Shown: positions 20,956 through 29,871 of the stretch, one piece after another
How the letters are laid out: each line of letters begins with the position of its first letter
Numbering within the stretch: position 1 is the first letter of the stretch
Source: Microcaldota archaeon
Lineage (GTDB): Archaea; Micrarchaeota; Micrarchaeia; Micrarchaeales; Micrarchaeaceae
Direction: 5' to 3'
Assembly (NCBI GenBank): GCA_021818545.1
Contig: JAKATX010000004.1
Span: 1-64,000 of the forward strand
Length of the DNA: 64,000 bases
Made by a program: the position numbers and the translations under genes
Notes under the pieces: generated by a model
Seen by the model: the letters and a program-made list of their open reading frames with translations, nothing else
Told to the model about the DNA's origin: nothing
Databases searched by the model: none

Positions 20956-21294
20956 ATGTCCGTTAAAAAGTCCGTGGATATAAGATTCAGCGAATACCAG
21001 AAGCTAGCGATGAGCACTGCGATATATCCCAAGGAATACAGCATATACTACCCTGCTCTTGGGCTATCGGGCGAGGTCGGTGAGCTGAACAACAAGATAA
21101 AGAAGAGGATAAGGGACAATGCAGAGCTGGACAAGGAGGACATGAAATCCGAACTGGGCGACGTTCTTTGGTACATCAGCGCACTGGCCTCCGATCTCGG
21201 GCTGGATTTAGGCGAGGTCGCTGCCTCAAACGTCGACAAGTTGCTGAGAAGGAAGAAGAACGGCACCATAAGCGGATCCGGCGACTTGAGGTGA
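20956..21294 (+). CDS. MazG-like nucleotide pyrophosphohydrolase
   Basis: GLSGEVGELNNKIKKR and KSELGDVLWYISALASDLGLDLGEVAASNVDKL (EExxE/ExxD-type MazG motifs). Confidence 0.88.
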   Translation: MSVKKSVDIRFSEYQKLAMSTAIYPKEYSIYYPALGLSGEVGELNNKIKKRIRDNAELDKEDMKSELGDVLWYISALASDLGLDLGEVAASNVDKLLRRKKNGTISGSGDLR

Positions 21295-21298
21295 AATA

Positions 21299-21922
21299 AT
21301 GATAAACCCGACAAGGATAAACCTGATAAACCTGCGCCGCAGGATAGTCATCGCAAGGAAGGGGCATGACATACTGAAGAGGAAGCGGGAGATACTGGTC
21401 ATAGAATTCCTAAAGCTGCTAAAGCAGTCTAAGGAGAGCAGGAACGCATTGAACGACATGATGCAGCAGTCCTACAAGATGGTCACCACAGCATCAACAT
21501 ACATAGGAAACTTCGACCTGGAAAACGTCGCACAGTACATGGTCGAGGCCGAGCCCGTAAAGATAAAAGTACGGAACATAATGGGCGTGAAGATACCGCA
21601 GATAAGCAGGACGCAAGAGAAGCAGAGCCTTACTTTTTCGCTGATACCGTCAAGTTTGGCAGTGGACGACATAAGGGACACGTTCTCTAAGGCTACAAAC
21701 TCAATAATAGACATAGCTCAGAGGGAGCAGGGCCTCAAGCGGCTGGTCATAGAGATAGACAAGACCAAAAGGAGGGTGAACGCACTTGACTACCGCGTGA
21801 TACCAGGCATGCTTTCCCAGTCCAAGTACATAAGGATGAGGTTGGAGGAGCTTGACAGGGACACGTTCTCCGCGCTCAAGCACGTCAAGAAGAAGCTCGC
21901 CTCAAAAGGCAAAGGCGCTTAA
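21299..21922 (+). CDS. atpD: A-type ATP synthase subunit D
   Basis: INLINLRRRIVIARKGHDILKRKREILVIEF; ALDYRVIPGM. Confidence 0.95.
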   Translation: MINPTRINLINLRRRIVIARKGHDILKRKREILVIEFLKLLKQSKESRNALNDMMQQSYKMVTTASTYIGNFDLENVAQYMVEAEPVKIKVRNIMGVKIPQISRTQEKQSLTFSLIPSSLAVDDIRDTFSKATNSIIDIAQREQGLKRLVIEIDKTKRRVNALDYRVIPGMLSQSKYIRMRLEELDRDTFSALKHVKKKLASKGKGA

Positions 21923-21957
21923 ACGAACTGCATAATTAAGAAATAAAGTCTGATCCT

Positions 21958-22083
21958 ATGGAGGAAGACAACGCCGATATAATAGCGTTCAAGAAATTCA
22001 AGCGCAACTTGAAGATCATAAACCTCATCATAATAATAGTTGTAGCGCTAGTATTATTGGCATTGGTCCTATGGCAAGCATAA
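21958..22083 (+). CDS. 41-aa single-TM microprotein MEEDNADIIAFKKFKRNLKIINLIIIIVVALVLLALVLWQA
   Basis: ATG-TAA frame just downstream of atpD, charged N-terminus then one TM; below the ORF-track cutoff. Confidence 0.5.
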   Translation: MEEDNADIIAFKKFKRNLKIINLIIIIVVALVLLALVLWQA

Positions 22084-22099
22084 GCGCATAGTGAGTTTA

Positions 22100-23410
22100 C
22101 GGTTCTCTTGTCAGTGCAGCCGAGAATCCTCCGCTGTTTGTTCCGTCAAAGCGCATGTTGTACACTGCTCCGCTGCTAGTATTCATCACGGGCGCATATC
22201 TCCTCCTGTGCATGTCTGGGTTATATATGCTGTAGTGCCATCAGGCGTCACTGCCATCCCTACGCCACCATACCCCACGGTAGCGTTATGTTACGAACAC
22301 CGCATGGCGTCGTATTTATTATCGAAATTATGTTTTTCGATGAGCCAGTCAGCAGTAGATACACCTCAGCCCAGCCCTTTGCAACCGCTATGGTTGAAGA
22401 AAGGCCAAGCCATCCAGTAAATGCCACTAAACGTTATATTGTGTACTACGGTGTAATTCTTGGCGTCTATTATGGATACTGTATTGCGATTCATCCCTGT
22501 TTGCGCTATCCATGCTTATTCCCATCCGTGGGGAAAGCTCCGAGATTAACCTATTAATATCTGAAAGCGGCATTACATCATTGGATGGCGCACCGCCCTG
22601 TATTTAACCCGGTGGGGTTATGAGGTAATTGAGGAGGCCGCCGAATGTGCTGCCTATTTTAGATGGTATGCCTGAAAGCCAAGATTCGTATGAAGATAAT
22701 TGAAGTGGATTAAATGGAGCGTTTTGAGAGGATAATATACTATTTGTTGTCTGGTTACCTAGTTGTAATGCTGTTTGTGTACCCCCTCCTTGTAAAGATA
22801 ACTGTCCACCAAGAAGTGGCGGATACTGCCCTACCATTCCTTGCGTGGATAGTGTTGTCGGCGTATTACCTGCTGCGGGTCCTGTACCGTTCATTCCTGC
22901 GGTTCGATAAGGCTCATTCTGAACGGTATAAGTCGCGGAAGCCGAAGGACCATAAAATGCCGTAGGTGCCAATATACAAGTTGCGCTATCTACGCTTGAT
23001 TCCCATCCAGCGTTATTGCTATATAATGGCCTCTGCTGTAAAGCGAGTTCCTAAAAGTCATATTCTTTATGGCCTTGTAAGATATCGTGTTTATTACAGA
23101 AGTCACCAAATCTATTTGCCCCTACTCATGTAGCAAATGCCTTGGCACCATCGGGCGAAATCGCCACACCATATCCTCTCGCCCCCTTGCTGCTGCCAAG
23201 AGTTATGCTTTTAGATAAGTTATAACTTATCGCATTTATTATGACAATCCCATTTTCCATACGGACTGCCTGCGCGATGTACGCTTCTCCACCATCCGGA
23301 ACGAATGCGATTGCATCTCCTGTACTGCCTAACGATGTTATATTATGAACAATCATATAACTCGATATATTGATTACTGATGTAACATTTTGGCTTGGAC
23401 CAGGTATCAT
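22100..23410 (-). pseudogene. Decayed YVTN/NHL-type beta-propeller surface protein sequence
   Basis: Minus-strand fragments in different frames: GYGGVGMAVTPDGTTAYITQT, NTVSIIDAKNYTVVHNIT, GARGYGVAISPDGAKAFAT; similar WESSVDSA-type segments recur; no continuous ORF. Confidence 0.6.
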
Positions 23411-23690
23411 GCCGGATCACGTGCATATGGTCGTAGTGTTGCCTCCAGAAACGAGTGTTTCGAAGACGATAAACATTTTGAAGGGTGCAAGTTCATACGA
23501 TCTCTTCGCTCGCATCCGAAATTCAGATTACAATATACGAGAGGACACTTCTGGGGCCGTGGTTACTCCTACTGCTTAGTCAGCAATGTAGATGATGAAA
23601 CTGGAGAAGATATGTGCGTGAAGACAACAATCCGCGCCAAAAGCGCCTTACATAAACGCGGTGGAAACCCATCCATTTAGGGGTGGGAGG
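23370..23690 (+). mobile_element. IS200/IS605-family TnpA relic with right-end-like hairpin
   Basis: MPDHVHMVVVLPPETSVSKTINILKGASSYDLF then (frame +2) YTRGHFWGRGYSYCLVSNVDDETGE; hairpin CCCATCC-atttag-GGGTGGG at 23668-23687. Confidence 0.75.
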
Positions 23691-23825
23691 AGGTCATTCT
23701 TCTTTATTATCGAAGTCATGCAACTCCTAAGTATTATGGGGTATACAAATTTTTGTAAGTACCGAAGCTATTTGTCGATATAGATTGCCACACAGCCTGC
23801 TAAAAGATGGGATTGGGTTGGAAAG

Positions 23826-24360
23826 TCAAGTCTGATTAGAGCCTTCTATCCTCTGCGTCAGCTGGCCTACAACTGTATACTTCAAGCCCGTCTGCGTGTT
23901 GGTGTAATTAAGCATTATGAAGCCATGGAACGTCGTGCCTACCGGAGATGTGTACGCATTCCCTCCTGAATAGCACTTCAACGCCTGCGTAAGGTTGCCG
24001 TCTATTGATGCGTTTGCGCCGGCATTGAGTGTTATCTGTGGACTTACTTTTAACATGTCCTGGGTGGTCTTGTTCGTATTGCATCCTATCGCGGTTATAT
24101 TTATCTGCGGGGAGTACGTTTGTTGTATATTGATTGAAAGTCCGCCATTTGCATACACAAAGCTGTTCAGGCAGCCAAAATCGCTAGGAAACAAGCAGAC
24201 AGTAGGGGTGGATTGGTTGTTGAATACCCCGAGCGCAAAAAGAGCAGCTATAACTATCGCTATTACGAGTATGGCCCATCCGTAGGTCACCAAGTACTCC
24301 ATGGCGGACTGTGCAATCCTACGCTGCTTAACTGGTGAGTTTGTCATACGCACTAAATGA
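23826..24360 (-). CDS. Archaeal class III signal-peptide pilin-like protein (minor pilin)
   Basis: KQRRIAQSAMEYLVTYGWAILVIAIVIAALFALGVF class III signal/hydrophobic stretch; the 24464 ORF start is probably too early, MTNSPVKQRR is the likely start. Confidence 0.85.
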
Positions 24361-24408
24361 AAACAATGCAGCCTTTTATTACTTACCAGCACTTCAGACA
24401 AAAGCAGA

Positions 24409-26988
24409 TTATTGTGTGCTTCCATAAGAGACCGCAGGCATGACACCACCGGGCGGATAAGCACGTATTACGAGCCCGTTTATGTAAGTGTCATAACCAG
24501 TAAGTCCAGAGTCGCCAAACAATCCGAAGTAATCCCCATTGTCGGTTATAATTATACTCTGTTGGAGTGAACCTAAATTGCCTAAGCCGTTTGAAACAGA
24601 CCCATAATATGATGTTGCGGTAGTCCCATTAATCACTATGTCATATTTTGTCCAGCTATTTATTGGCATTGGGCTTCCAGTAAACGTGCTGGTCGCAGTC
24701 GTCCAATTTGATGTTGAAGCCAAACCACTGCTTATGCCTCCATTCCCTGAAAGCCTGGCCATTTGCCCTACTCCATTATTATTATCTAAGAAAGCAACGG
24801 CTCCAATGTCCTCCGTGTAGAAATCAAACGTTATTATCTCATTTGTACTAAGTCCAGATATGGCAGAATATAAGTAATCAGACCCCAAGCCCTCTGCGTA
24901 TAGCGCGTTAGTAGTGGCGTAATGAGAGCCGCTTGGAGCTGCGCTAGTCTGCCCCGCCGCACCAGATACGGTCCAACCGGAAGTAGATATCGGATTTACA
25001 TTGTAATAACTGAATACGCTTCCGCCGTTGTCGTACTGCGCATAGCTCGTCTGTGCGCAGCCGGCGCAGTACATCTGCGGCGCATATCCCGTGTAACCGT
25101 TTGCCAACGGCGAGTTGGTAGGCATGAAGTCCATATATATTACGGTGTTGGAACCGGCAGATATCTGGTTTGCAATCTTGACCCATATTATGGTGTGCGT
25201 CGCGGTATTTGTCGCGTTCGACTCAATCCATGAGTCGAGCACATTGCCCGTCGCGCCCGGTCCTGTGGTGAACTCCACGTTGCTCAGGTTTGCGTCGAGG
25301 CTACTGTATAAATTGCTGTCAACCACCAGCATCTGTTGGAAGTCCGCGGGTGTGGCCTGCGGCTTGACGAGAGCGCCAAATGTGACGGCGGGCATAACGC
25401 CGGACGGCGGCGTGCTTCTTACCCTAAACCAGTTCAAACTGCTAATAGAGGATATTGTGCCGCTCACGCAAAATATTCCATCTGCGCCTTTTGTGTTAGA
25501 GGCTGGCGCATCCGAAAACTCTGCCCAATAGCAATCATACCATTCTGCAGCTGCATACATTGGGAAAGTGGGTTCATCTGTCGTTAAAGATTGGCTTAAA
25601 AGAGATCCATAGTTGAATGCATAATACGTTGTATAAGATCCATTTTGAACTGATGTTGTCCACACTCCCTGTGTGCCTGATGAAGAACCAGACAGCGTGC
25701 CAGTGTCCGTACCTGCACTTGTCGTAGAACTCCTGCCTGCCGCAGTGGAACTGGAGTATATTACGTTGGCATACATGTCAATTGTGTTACCTACTCCATA
25801 AGTTGCTTTTGTAGTGAATCCTGAACTTGAACCTATAGATGATAAAGATACGCCATTGTCCTGCGTTGCCGAAACTCCGCTATACTGCCAATTATTGGTG
25901 TTAATGCTATTTCCGCTGAAATCATCGTAAAATAGTGGGAATACCGATGCACCATTATCATACTCGGCATATGTAGGGCTAAGCTGCGGCGCCTCGCCTG
26001 CGTAGCTGCCATCATAAGTGGTTCCCACCGAAAGGAATGTCATGTTGATGATGCTGTTGCCGGAAGGCACTCCGCTGGGCATTAGGACCCAGAATATCGC
26101 CTTTGAGGACGACAAGTTGCAACCAGATTCGCACCAGCTGTGCAGTTCTGTAGAGCCTTTATAAAACCTTATGTTGCCCAATCCCGCTGATTCGTAGCTG
26201 CTGTATGATGATGCCGTGACATTTACCATCTGGTCAAAATTGCTTGTTGTGGCGCCATTGCCGTTTGATATGTTTATAGTGACATAAGGATTCGCAGGTT
26301 GTGTATTAGTTAGAGTAAGAGGTGCATAAGCTATCGTAGTTGATGAAGATGTGGATGTTGAAGTGGAAGAACTTGAAGAGCTAGTCGTCGATGTGCTGGT
26401 TGTTGTAGAAGTCGATGTTGTCGAGGTGCCACCAGTTATCGTTGTGCTGGTCGCGAAATTGCTGTTCGATTCCTCTATAGTCTGTGTCAAACGCCCTATC
26501 ACAGTATGCGAAAGTCCGCTTACCAAGTCCGTATAATTAAGTATTATATATCCATGGAAAACCGTTCCTACAGGTGCAGTGTAAATATTTCCTCCGGAGT
26601 AGCACCTCAATTCCGTAGTGGCATTTCCATCTATGCTCTGATTGCCATCTATCTGCAATTGGAGTTGTGGTTGGAAGGAGATCATGTTTTCTGTGGTCTC
26701 ATTCGTATTGCATCCTATGGACGTTATATTTATGGGCGTGGATGTGGTCTGCACCAGATTTATGGTCAAGCCGCCGTCAGCGTAAAGAAAACTATTAATG
26801 CAACCGAAGTTGGCGGGCAGGAGGCACACGTTCGCTGCCGATGGGCCCTTAAACACTCCAAGTGCAAAAAGAGCCGCGATCACTATCGCTATAACCAGTA
26901 TGGCCCATCCGTAGGTCACCAAGTACTCCATGGCGGACTGGGCGCCACCTACCTTCTTACTTTTACTATTGGATATGTTCTTTTGCAC
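24409..26988 (-). CDS. 859-aa pilin-adhesin: class III signal peptide, pilin domain, Ser/Thr linker, two DUF2341-like modules
   Basis: GGAQSAMEYLVTYGWAILVIAIVIAALFALGVFKG; STTSTSTTTSTSTTSSSSSSTSTSTSSST linker; FDQMVNVTASSYSSYESAGLGNIRFYKGSTELHSW and FQQMLVVDSNLYSSLDANLSNVEFTTGPGATGNVLDSW repeats. Confidence 0.85.
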   Translation of the reverse strand: MQKNISNSKSKKVGGAQSAMEYLVTYGWAILVIAIVIAALFALGVFKGPSAANVCLLPANFGCINSFLYADGGLTINLVQTTSTPINITSIGCNTNETTENMISFQPQLQLQIDGNQSIDGNATTELRCYSGGNIYTAPVGTVFHGYIILNYTDLVSGLSHTVIGRLTQTIEESNSNFATSTTITGGTSTTSTSTTTSTSTTSSSSSSTSTSTSSSTTIAYAPLTLTNTQPANPYVTINISNGNGATTSNFDQMVNVTASSYSSYESAGLGNIRFYKGSTELHSWCESGCNLSSSKAIFWVLMPSGVPSGNSIINMTFLSVGTTYDGSYAGEAPQLSPTYAEYDNGASVFPLFYDDFSGNSINTNNWQYSGVSATQDNGVSLSSIGSSSGFTTKATYGVGNTIDMYANVIYSSSTAAGRSSTTSAGTDTGTLSGSSSGTQGVWTTSVQNGSYTTYYAFNYGSLLSQSLTTDEPTFPMYAAAEWYDCYWAEFSDAPASNTKGADGIFCVSGTISSISSLNWFRVRSTPPSGVMPAVTFGALVKPQATPADFQQMLVVDSNLYSSLDANLSNVEFTTGPGATGNVLDSWIESNATNTATHTIIWVKIANQISAGSNTVIYMDFMPTNSPLANGYTGYAPQMYCAGCAQTSYAQYDNGGSVFSYYNVNPISTSGWTVSGAAGQTSAAPSGSHYATTNALYAEGLGSDYLYSAISGLSTNEIITFDFYTEDIGAVAFLDNNNGVGQMARLSGNGGISSGLASTSNWTTATSTFTGSPMPINSWTKYDIVINGTTATSYYGSVSNGLGNLGSLQQSIIITDNGDYFGLFGDSGLTGYDTYINGLVIRAYPPGGVMPAVSYGSTQ

Positions 26989-27015
26989 TCAAGCACTTTT
27001 GGCTATCTCAAAGCA

Positions 27016-27924
27016 TCATTTCAGCGTTGCTATAATACCGTTTATCACGCCGTTTACCCCTACTCCGCCGGTTGATCTTACGACTATCCTGTGGCTAAGT
27101 ACTGGCTTGGCAAGATATTTTATATCATCTATCGTGGCTTCCTTCCTACCGTCTACTAAGGCTTTCGCCTTTGCGCAATTCATGAAGCTTATCTCGGACC
27201 TGGGGCTTGCGCCCATCACGATCTGCATGTTCTTCCTTGTAGCACCAACGACCCTGGTTATGTAAGCCACTACGTCGTCAGGCACCACAACCTCCTTGAC
27301 TGCTTTTTGCAGCTCTACTATGTTATCTGTGGTAAGCACCTTCTTCGTGACTATCTCAGCTTCCTTCTCTTTGATCCTGAGCATCTGCTGTTCATCCTCC
27401 ATGCTCGCATAATCGACCGACAGCCTCATAAGGAACCTGTCGCACAGCACCTTCGGCAGCGATGTAGTGCCCTCTATATTGAGCGGGTTTTGCGTCGCGA
27501 TCGCCATGAATGGTTTGGGCAATGGCATGGACTGGCTCCCTATGGTTACCTGCCTCTCCTCAAGCGCTTCGAGGAGCGACGTGGTGGTTCTTGGGGCCGC
27601 TCTGTTAAGCTCGTCGATCAGCAGCACATTGCAGAATATGGGCCCTTTCTTCAATTGCACTTGATTGCCGTCATCCATGTATGTGTACCCTATTATGTCC
27701 CTTATGTCCAGGTCTGGCATTCCCTGCACCCTGCCAAACTGCGCCTGCACGGTGTCGGCCAAGGTCTTTGCCATGGTGGTCTTTGCAACCCCAGGCACTC
27801 CCTCAAGCATGACGTGGCCGTTGGCCAGCATCGCTATGAACATCAATTGTACGACGTCAAGCTTGCCTGCTATCTTCTTCTGTACCTCGCCCATAACGGC
27901 ATCGAAAGCAGCCTTGGCATCCAT
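27016..27924 (-). CDS. MoxR-family AAA+ ATPase
   Basis: GHVMLEGVPGVAKTTMAKTLA; LLIDELNRAAPRTTTSLLEALEERQVT; ATQNPLNIEGTTSLPKVLCDRFLM. Confidence 0.95.
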   Translation of the reverse strand: MDAKAAFDAVMGEVQKKIAGKLDVVQLMFIAMLANGHVMLEGVPGVAKTTMAKTLADTVQAQFGRVQGMPDLDIRDIIGYTYMDDGNQVQLKKGPIFCNVLLIDELNRAAPRTTTSLLEALEERQVTIGSQSMPLPKPFMAIATQNPLNIEGTTSLPKVLCDRFLMRLSVDYASMEDEQQMLRIKEKEAEIVTKKVLTTDNIVELQKAVKEVVVPDDVVAYITRVVGATRKNMQIVMGASPRSEISFMNCAKAKALVDGRKEATIDDIKYLAKPVLSHRIVVRSTGGVGVNGVINGIIATLK

Positions 27925-28049
27925 TTCAAAACCTTTTTATATATATCACGGAAATTATTAATATAATTCGTGGGTTGCAGTATGCAATTCGCATAGAAGG
28001 CTTTAATAACAGGCTGACAAAGCTTTCATATAAGCAAGCGGGTGTTTTT

Positions 28050-28376
28050 ATGATAGGTAGGAATTCAAAGCTGGAGAGTGCTGCTTCGATAAATGATGTG
28101 GAGGAGATACTGAGCGAGAGGAAGGAGTTGACATACGAGCAGCAGCTAGCAATGGACCATGCAAAGAAGTTCGCTGCTTCAAAGGCCAAGTACGAATCAG
28201 CAAGGAAAGCCCTTGAAGAGACGGGCATGCTGGACGCCGCTGCAATAGCGAACGTGCTGAGCGTGATGCCGAAGAGCGAGATGGCGCTCAAGCAGGTGCT
28301 TGCGGGCACGAAGAAGACGCTGAAGGACGATGAAGTGTCAAAGGTATTTGAGATCGTAAAGAAGGCTAGTGTTTGA
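28050..28376 (+). CDS. rpoF: DNA-directed RNA polymerase subunit F (Rpb4)
   Basis: EEILSERKELTYEQQLAMDHAKKFA pattern, located next to a DUF655 gene; start revised from 27975 to ATG 28050. Confidence 0.8.
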   Translation: MIGRNSKLESAASINDVEEILSERKELTYEQQLAMDHAKKFAASKAKYESARKALEETGMLDAAAIANVLSVMPKSEMALKQVLAGTKKTLKDDEVSKVFEIVKKASV

Positions 28377-28402
28377 ATGCAGTCGAGCGAAAAGTTGGTT
28401 GA

Positions 28403-28990
28403 ATGGAAAACGAAGAGAAGCATGAAGAGCGGCGTGAGGAATACGCATTTGTCCTCGACTTCTTGCTTACTGGCAAGTCTTTCTCCAACAGGGCAGAGCC
28501 CGTTGCCCAGATAATAGGCGATTCCTGGTTCACGCTTCTTGAGGCTGAGCCTAAGCCAAGCGTAACCATGGCGCCTGGCGAGAAAGTCTACATAGGAAGG
28601 GCGGAACGCGACAAGATAGCCATGATAAAGACAAGGATAGAGTTTTCCGATTTGACCCAGAATGCCAAGAACGAGCTGCCATTGATAGTTACGCAGATAA
28701 TAAAGACGAACGAGTCCAGATTCATAGAATTGTTCAACAATGCAGGCCCACTAAACATAAGGCAGCATTCGCTAGAACTGTTGCCTGGCATAGGAAAGAA
28801 GCACTTAACCGCCATGCTGAAGGCGCGCGAGGAGAAGAAGTTCGAATCGTTCGCCGATATAACCTCTAGGGTAGCACTGCTGCAGGATCCTGTCAAGCTG
28901 ATAGCAGACAGGATAATAATGGAGCTTCAGGGTAACCAGAGATTCTACATGTTCGTCAAGCCTTACGTGAAGAAGGAGCAGAGGTACTAG
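28403..28990 (+). CDS. DUF655 family protein (HhH, RNA-binding)
   Basis: EEYAFVLDFLLTGKSFSN...AQIIGDSWFTLLE, HSLELLPGIGKKHLTAMLKARE; rpoF neighbourhood. Confidence 0.88.
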   Translation: MENEEKHEERREEYAFVLDFLLTGKSFSNRAEPVAQIIGDSWFTLLEAEPKPSVTMAPGEKVYIGRAERDKIAMIKTRIEFSDLTQNAKNELPLIVTQIIKTNESRFIELFNNAGPLNIRQHSLELLPGIGKKHLTAMLKAREEKKFESFADITSRVALLQDPVKLIADRIIMELQGNQRFYMFVKPYVKKEQRY

Positions 28991-29099
28991 ACTGCAAATT
29001 CATGGCAAAGCAATAGGCACGCCGAATGCAAGCTGGCTGCCCATAAAAGCTGTTTTTTGGCTTTAGCCGGTTTGAGGAACCGCTGTGAAAGTCGGTTTG

Positions 29100-29399
29100 C
29101 TATTTTCCGACTTTCTCGAGATGTATGGTTGGCACGACTAGCTGCCTTGTGGCGCTCATCATCTTTACTTCAACCACATAAGCAGACCCCCTCTTCTCTA
29201 TTATGCTGCCTACTTTGCCCCTGTAACGCGGGTGCGGTATGTTCTTTACATTGCCTTTCGGCACTATGGCTACCTTGTCTCCTATCTCAAAGCTTTTTAT
29301 TCTGCTTGTAATGCCCAGGGAAGATGGCTTATGGTGCCTGGACAAGTGCCTCGTCCTTCCAACAAACAACCCGTGTGAACGTTCGCTCATCAATATCAC
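29100..29399 (-). CDS. rpl21e: Ribosomal protein L21e
   Basis: GDKVAIVPKGNVKNIPHPRYRGKVGSIIEKRGSAYVVEV. Confidence 0.92.
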   Translation of the reverse strand: MILMSERSHGLFVGRTRHLSRHHKPSSLGITSRIKSFEIGDKVAIVPKGNVKNIPHPRYRGKVGSIIEKRGSAYVVEVKMMSATRQLVVPTIHLEKVGK

Positions 29400-29464
29400 T
29401 CTAAATCAGATGTATAGTATTTAACTGCGTAACATATATATAGTTTAGTTGCAATAGATTCACG

Positions 29465-29809
29465 GTGTTACCGATGGCAAAAGGCACTTCAAACAGGCCC
29501 ATAGCTCCTCCTCATAAGCATGTTATACTAAAGCCCACATACAGGGTGGAGAATATAGTGGCCAGTGCGGATCTTAACACCGACCTGGACCTTTATGGGC
29601 TTGCAAGCGCATCCCACGACATAGACTACGAGCCGGAGCAGTTTCCAGGCGCGATATTGAAGGTCCATGAGCCAAAGGCAGCTCTGCTGCTCTTCAAGAA
29701 CGGCAAGATAATATGCACCGGAACTCGTACTCCGAACGATGTGAACAAGGCAGTAGCACAAGCAGTCGAGCTCATAAAGAAGTACAAGGCCAACTCAAGG
29801 CGCAGTTGA
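29465..29809 (+). CDS. tbp: Single-repeat (half-length) TATA-box-binding protein
   Basis: VENIVASADLNTDLDLYGLASASHDIDYEPEQFPGAILKVHEPKAALLLFKNGKIICTGTRTPNDVNKAVAQAVELIKKY matches one TBP repeat; stop follows; likely start ATG 29474. Confidence 0.88.
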   Translation: MLPMAKGTSNRPIAPPHKHVILKPTYRVENIVASADLNTDLDLYGLASASHDIDYEPEQFPGAILKVHEPKAALLLFKNGKIICTGTRTPNDVNKAVAQAVELIKKYKANSRRS

Positions 29810-29871
29810 ATCACTCAATGCACATAGGCTACTAAAGCCACCCAGCCAATCCCGATTTCAAGCTGTTTATA

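Noticed and set aside
22091-22557. Plus-strand ORFs of 109 and 89 aa
   Set aside because: They are antisense to minus-strand beta-propeller fragments and lack recognizable features.
26285-26480. Possible CRISPR or tandem DNA repeat
   Set aside because: The repetition is explained by Ser/Thr codons in the protein linker; no spacer-repeat structure.
26351-26536. Plus-strand ORF MDVEVEELEELVVDVLVVVEVDVVEV
   Set aside because: It is the antisense of the Ser/Thr linker of the pilin-adhesin; repetitive codons create an open frame without independent support.
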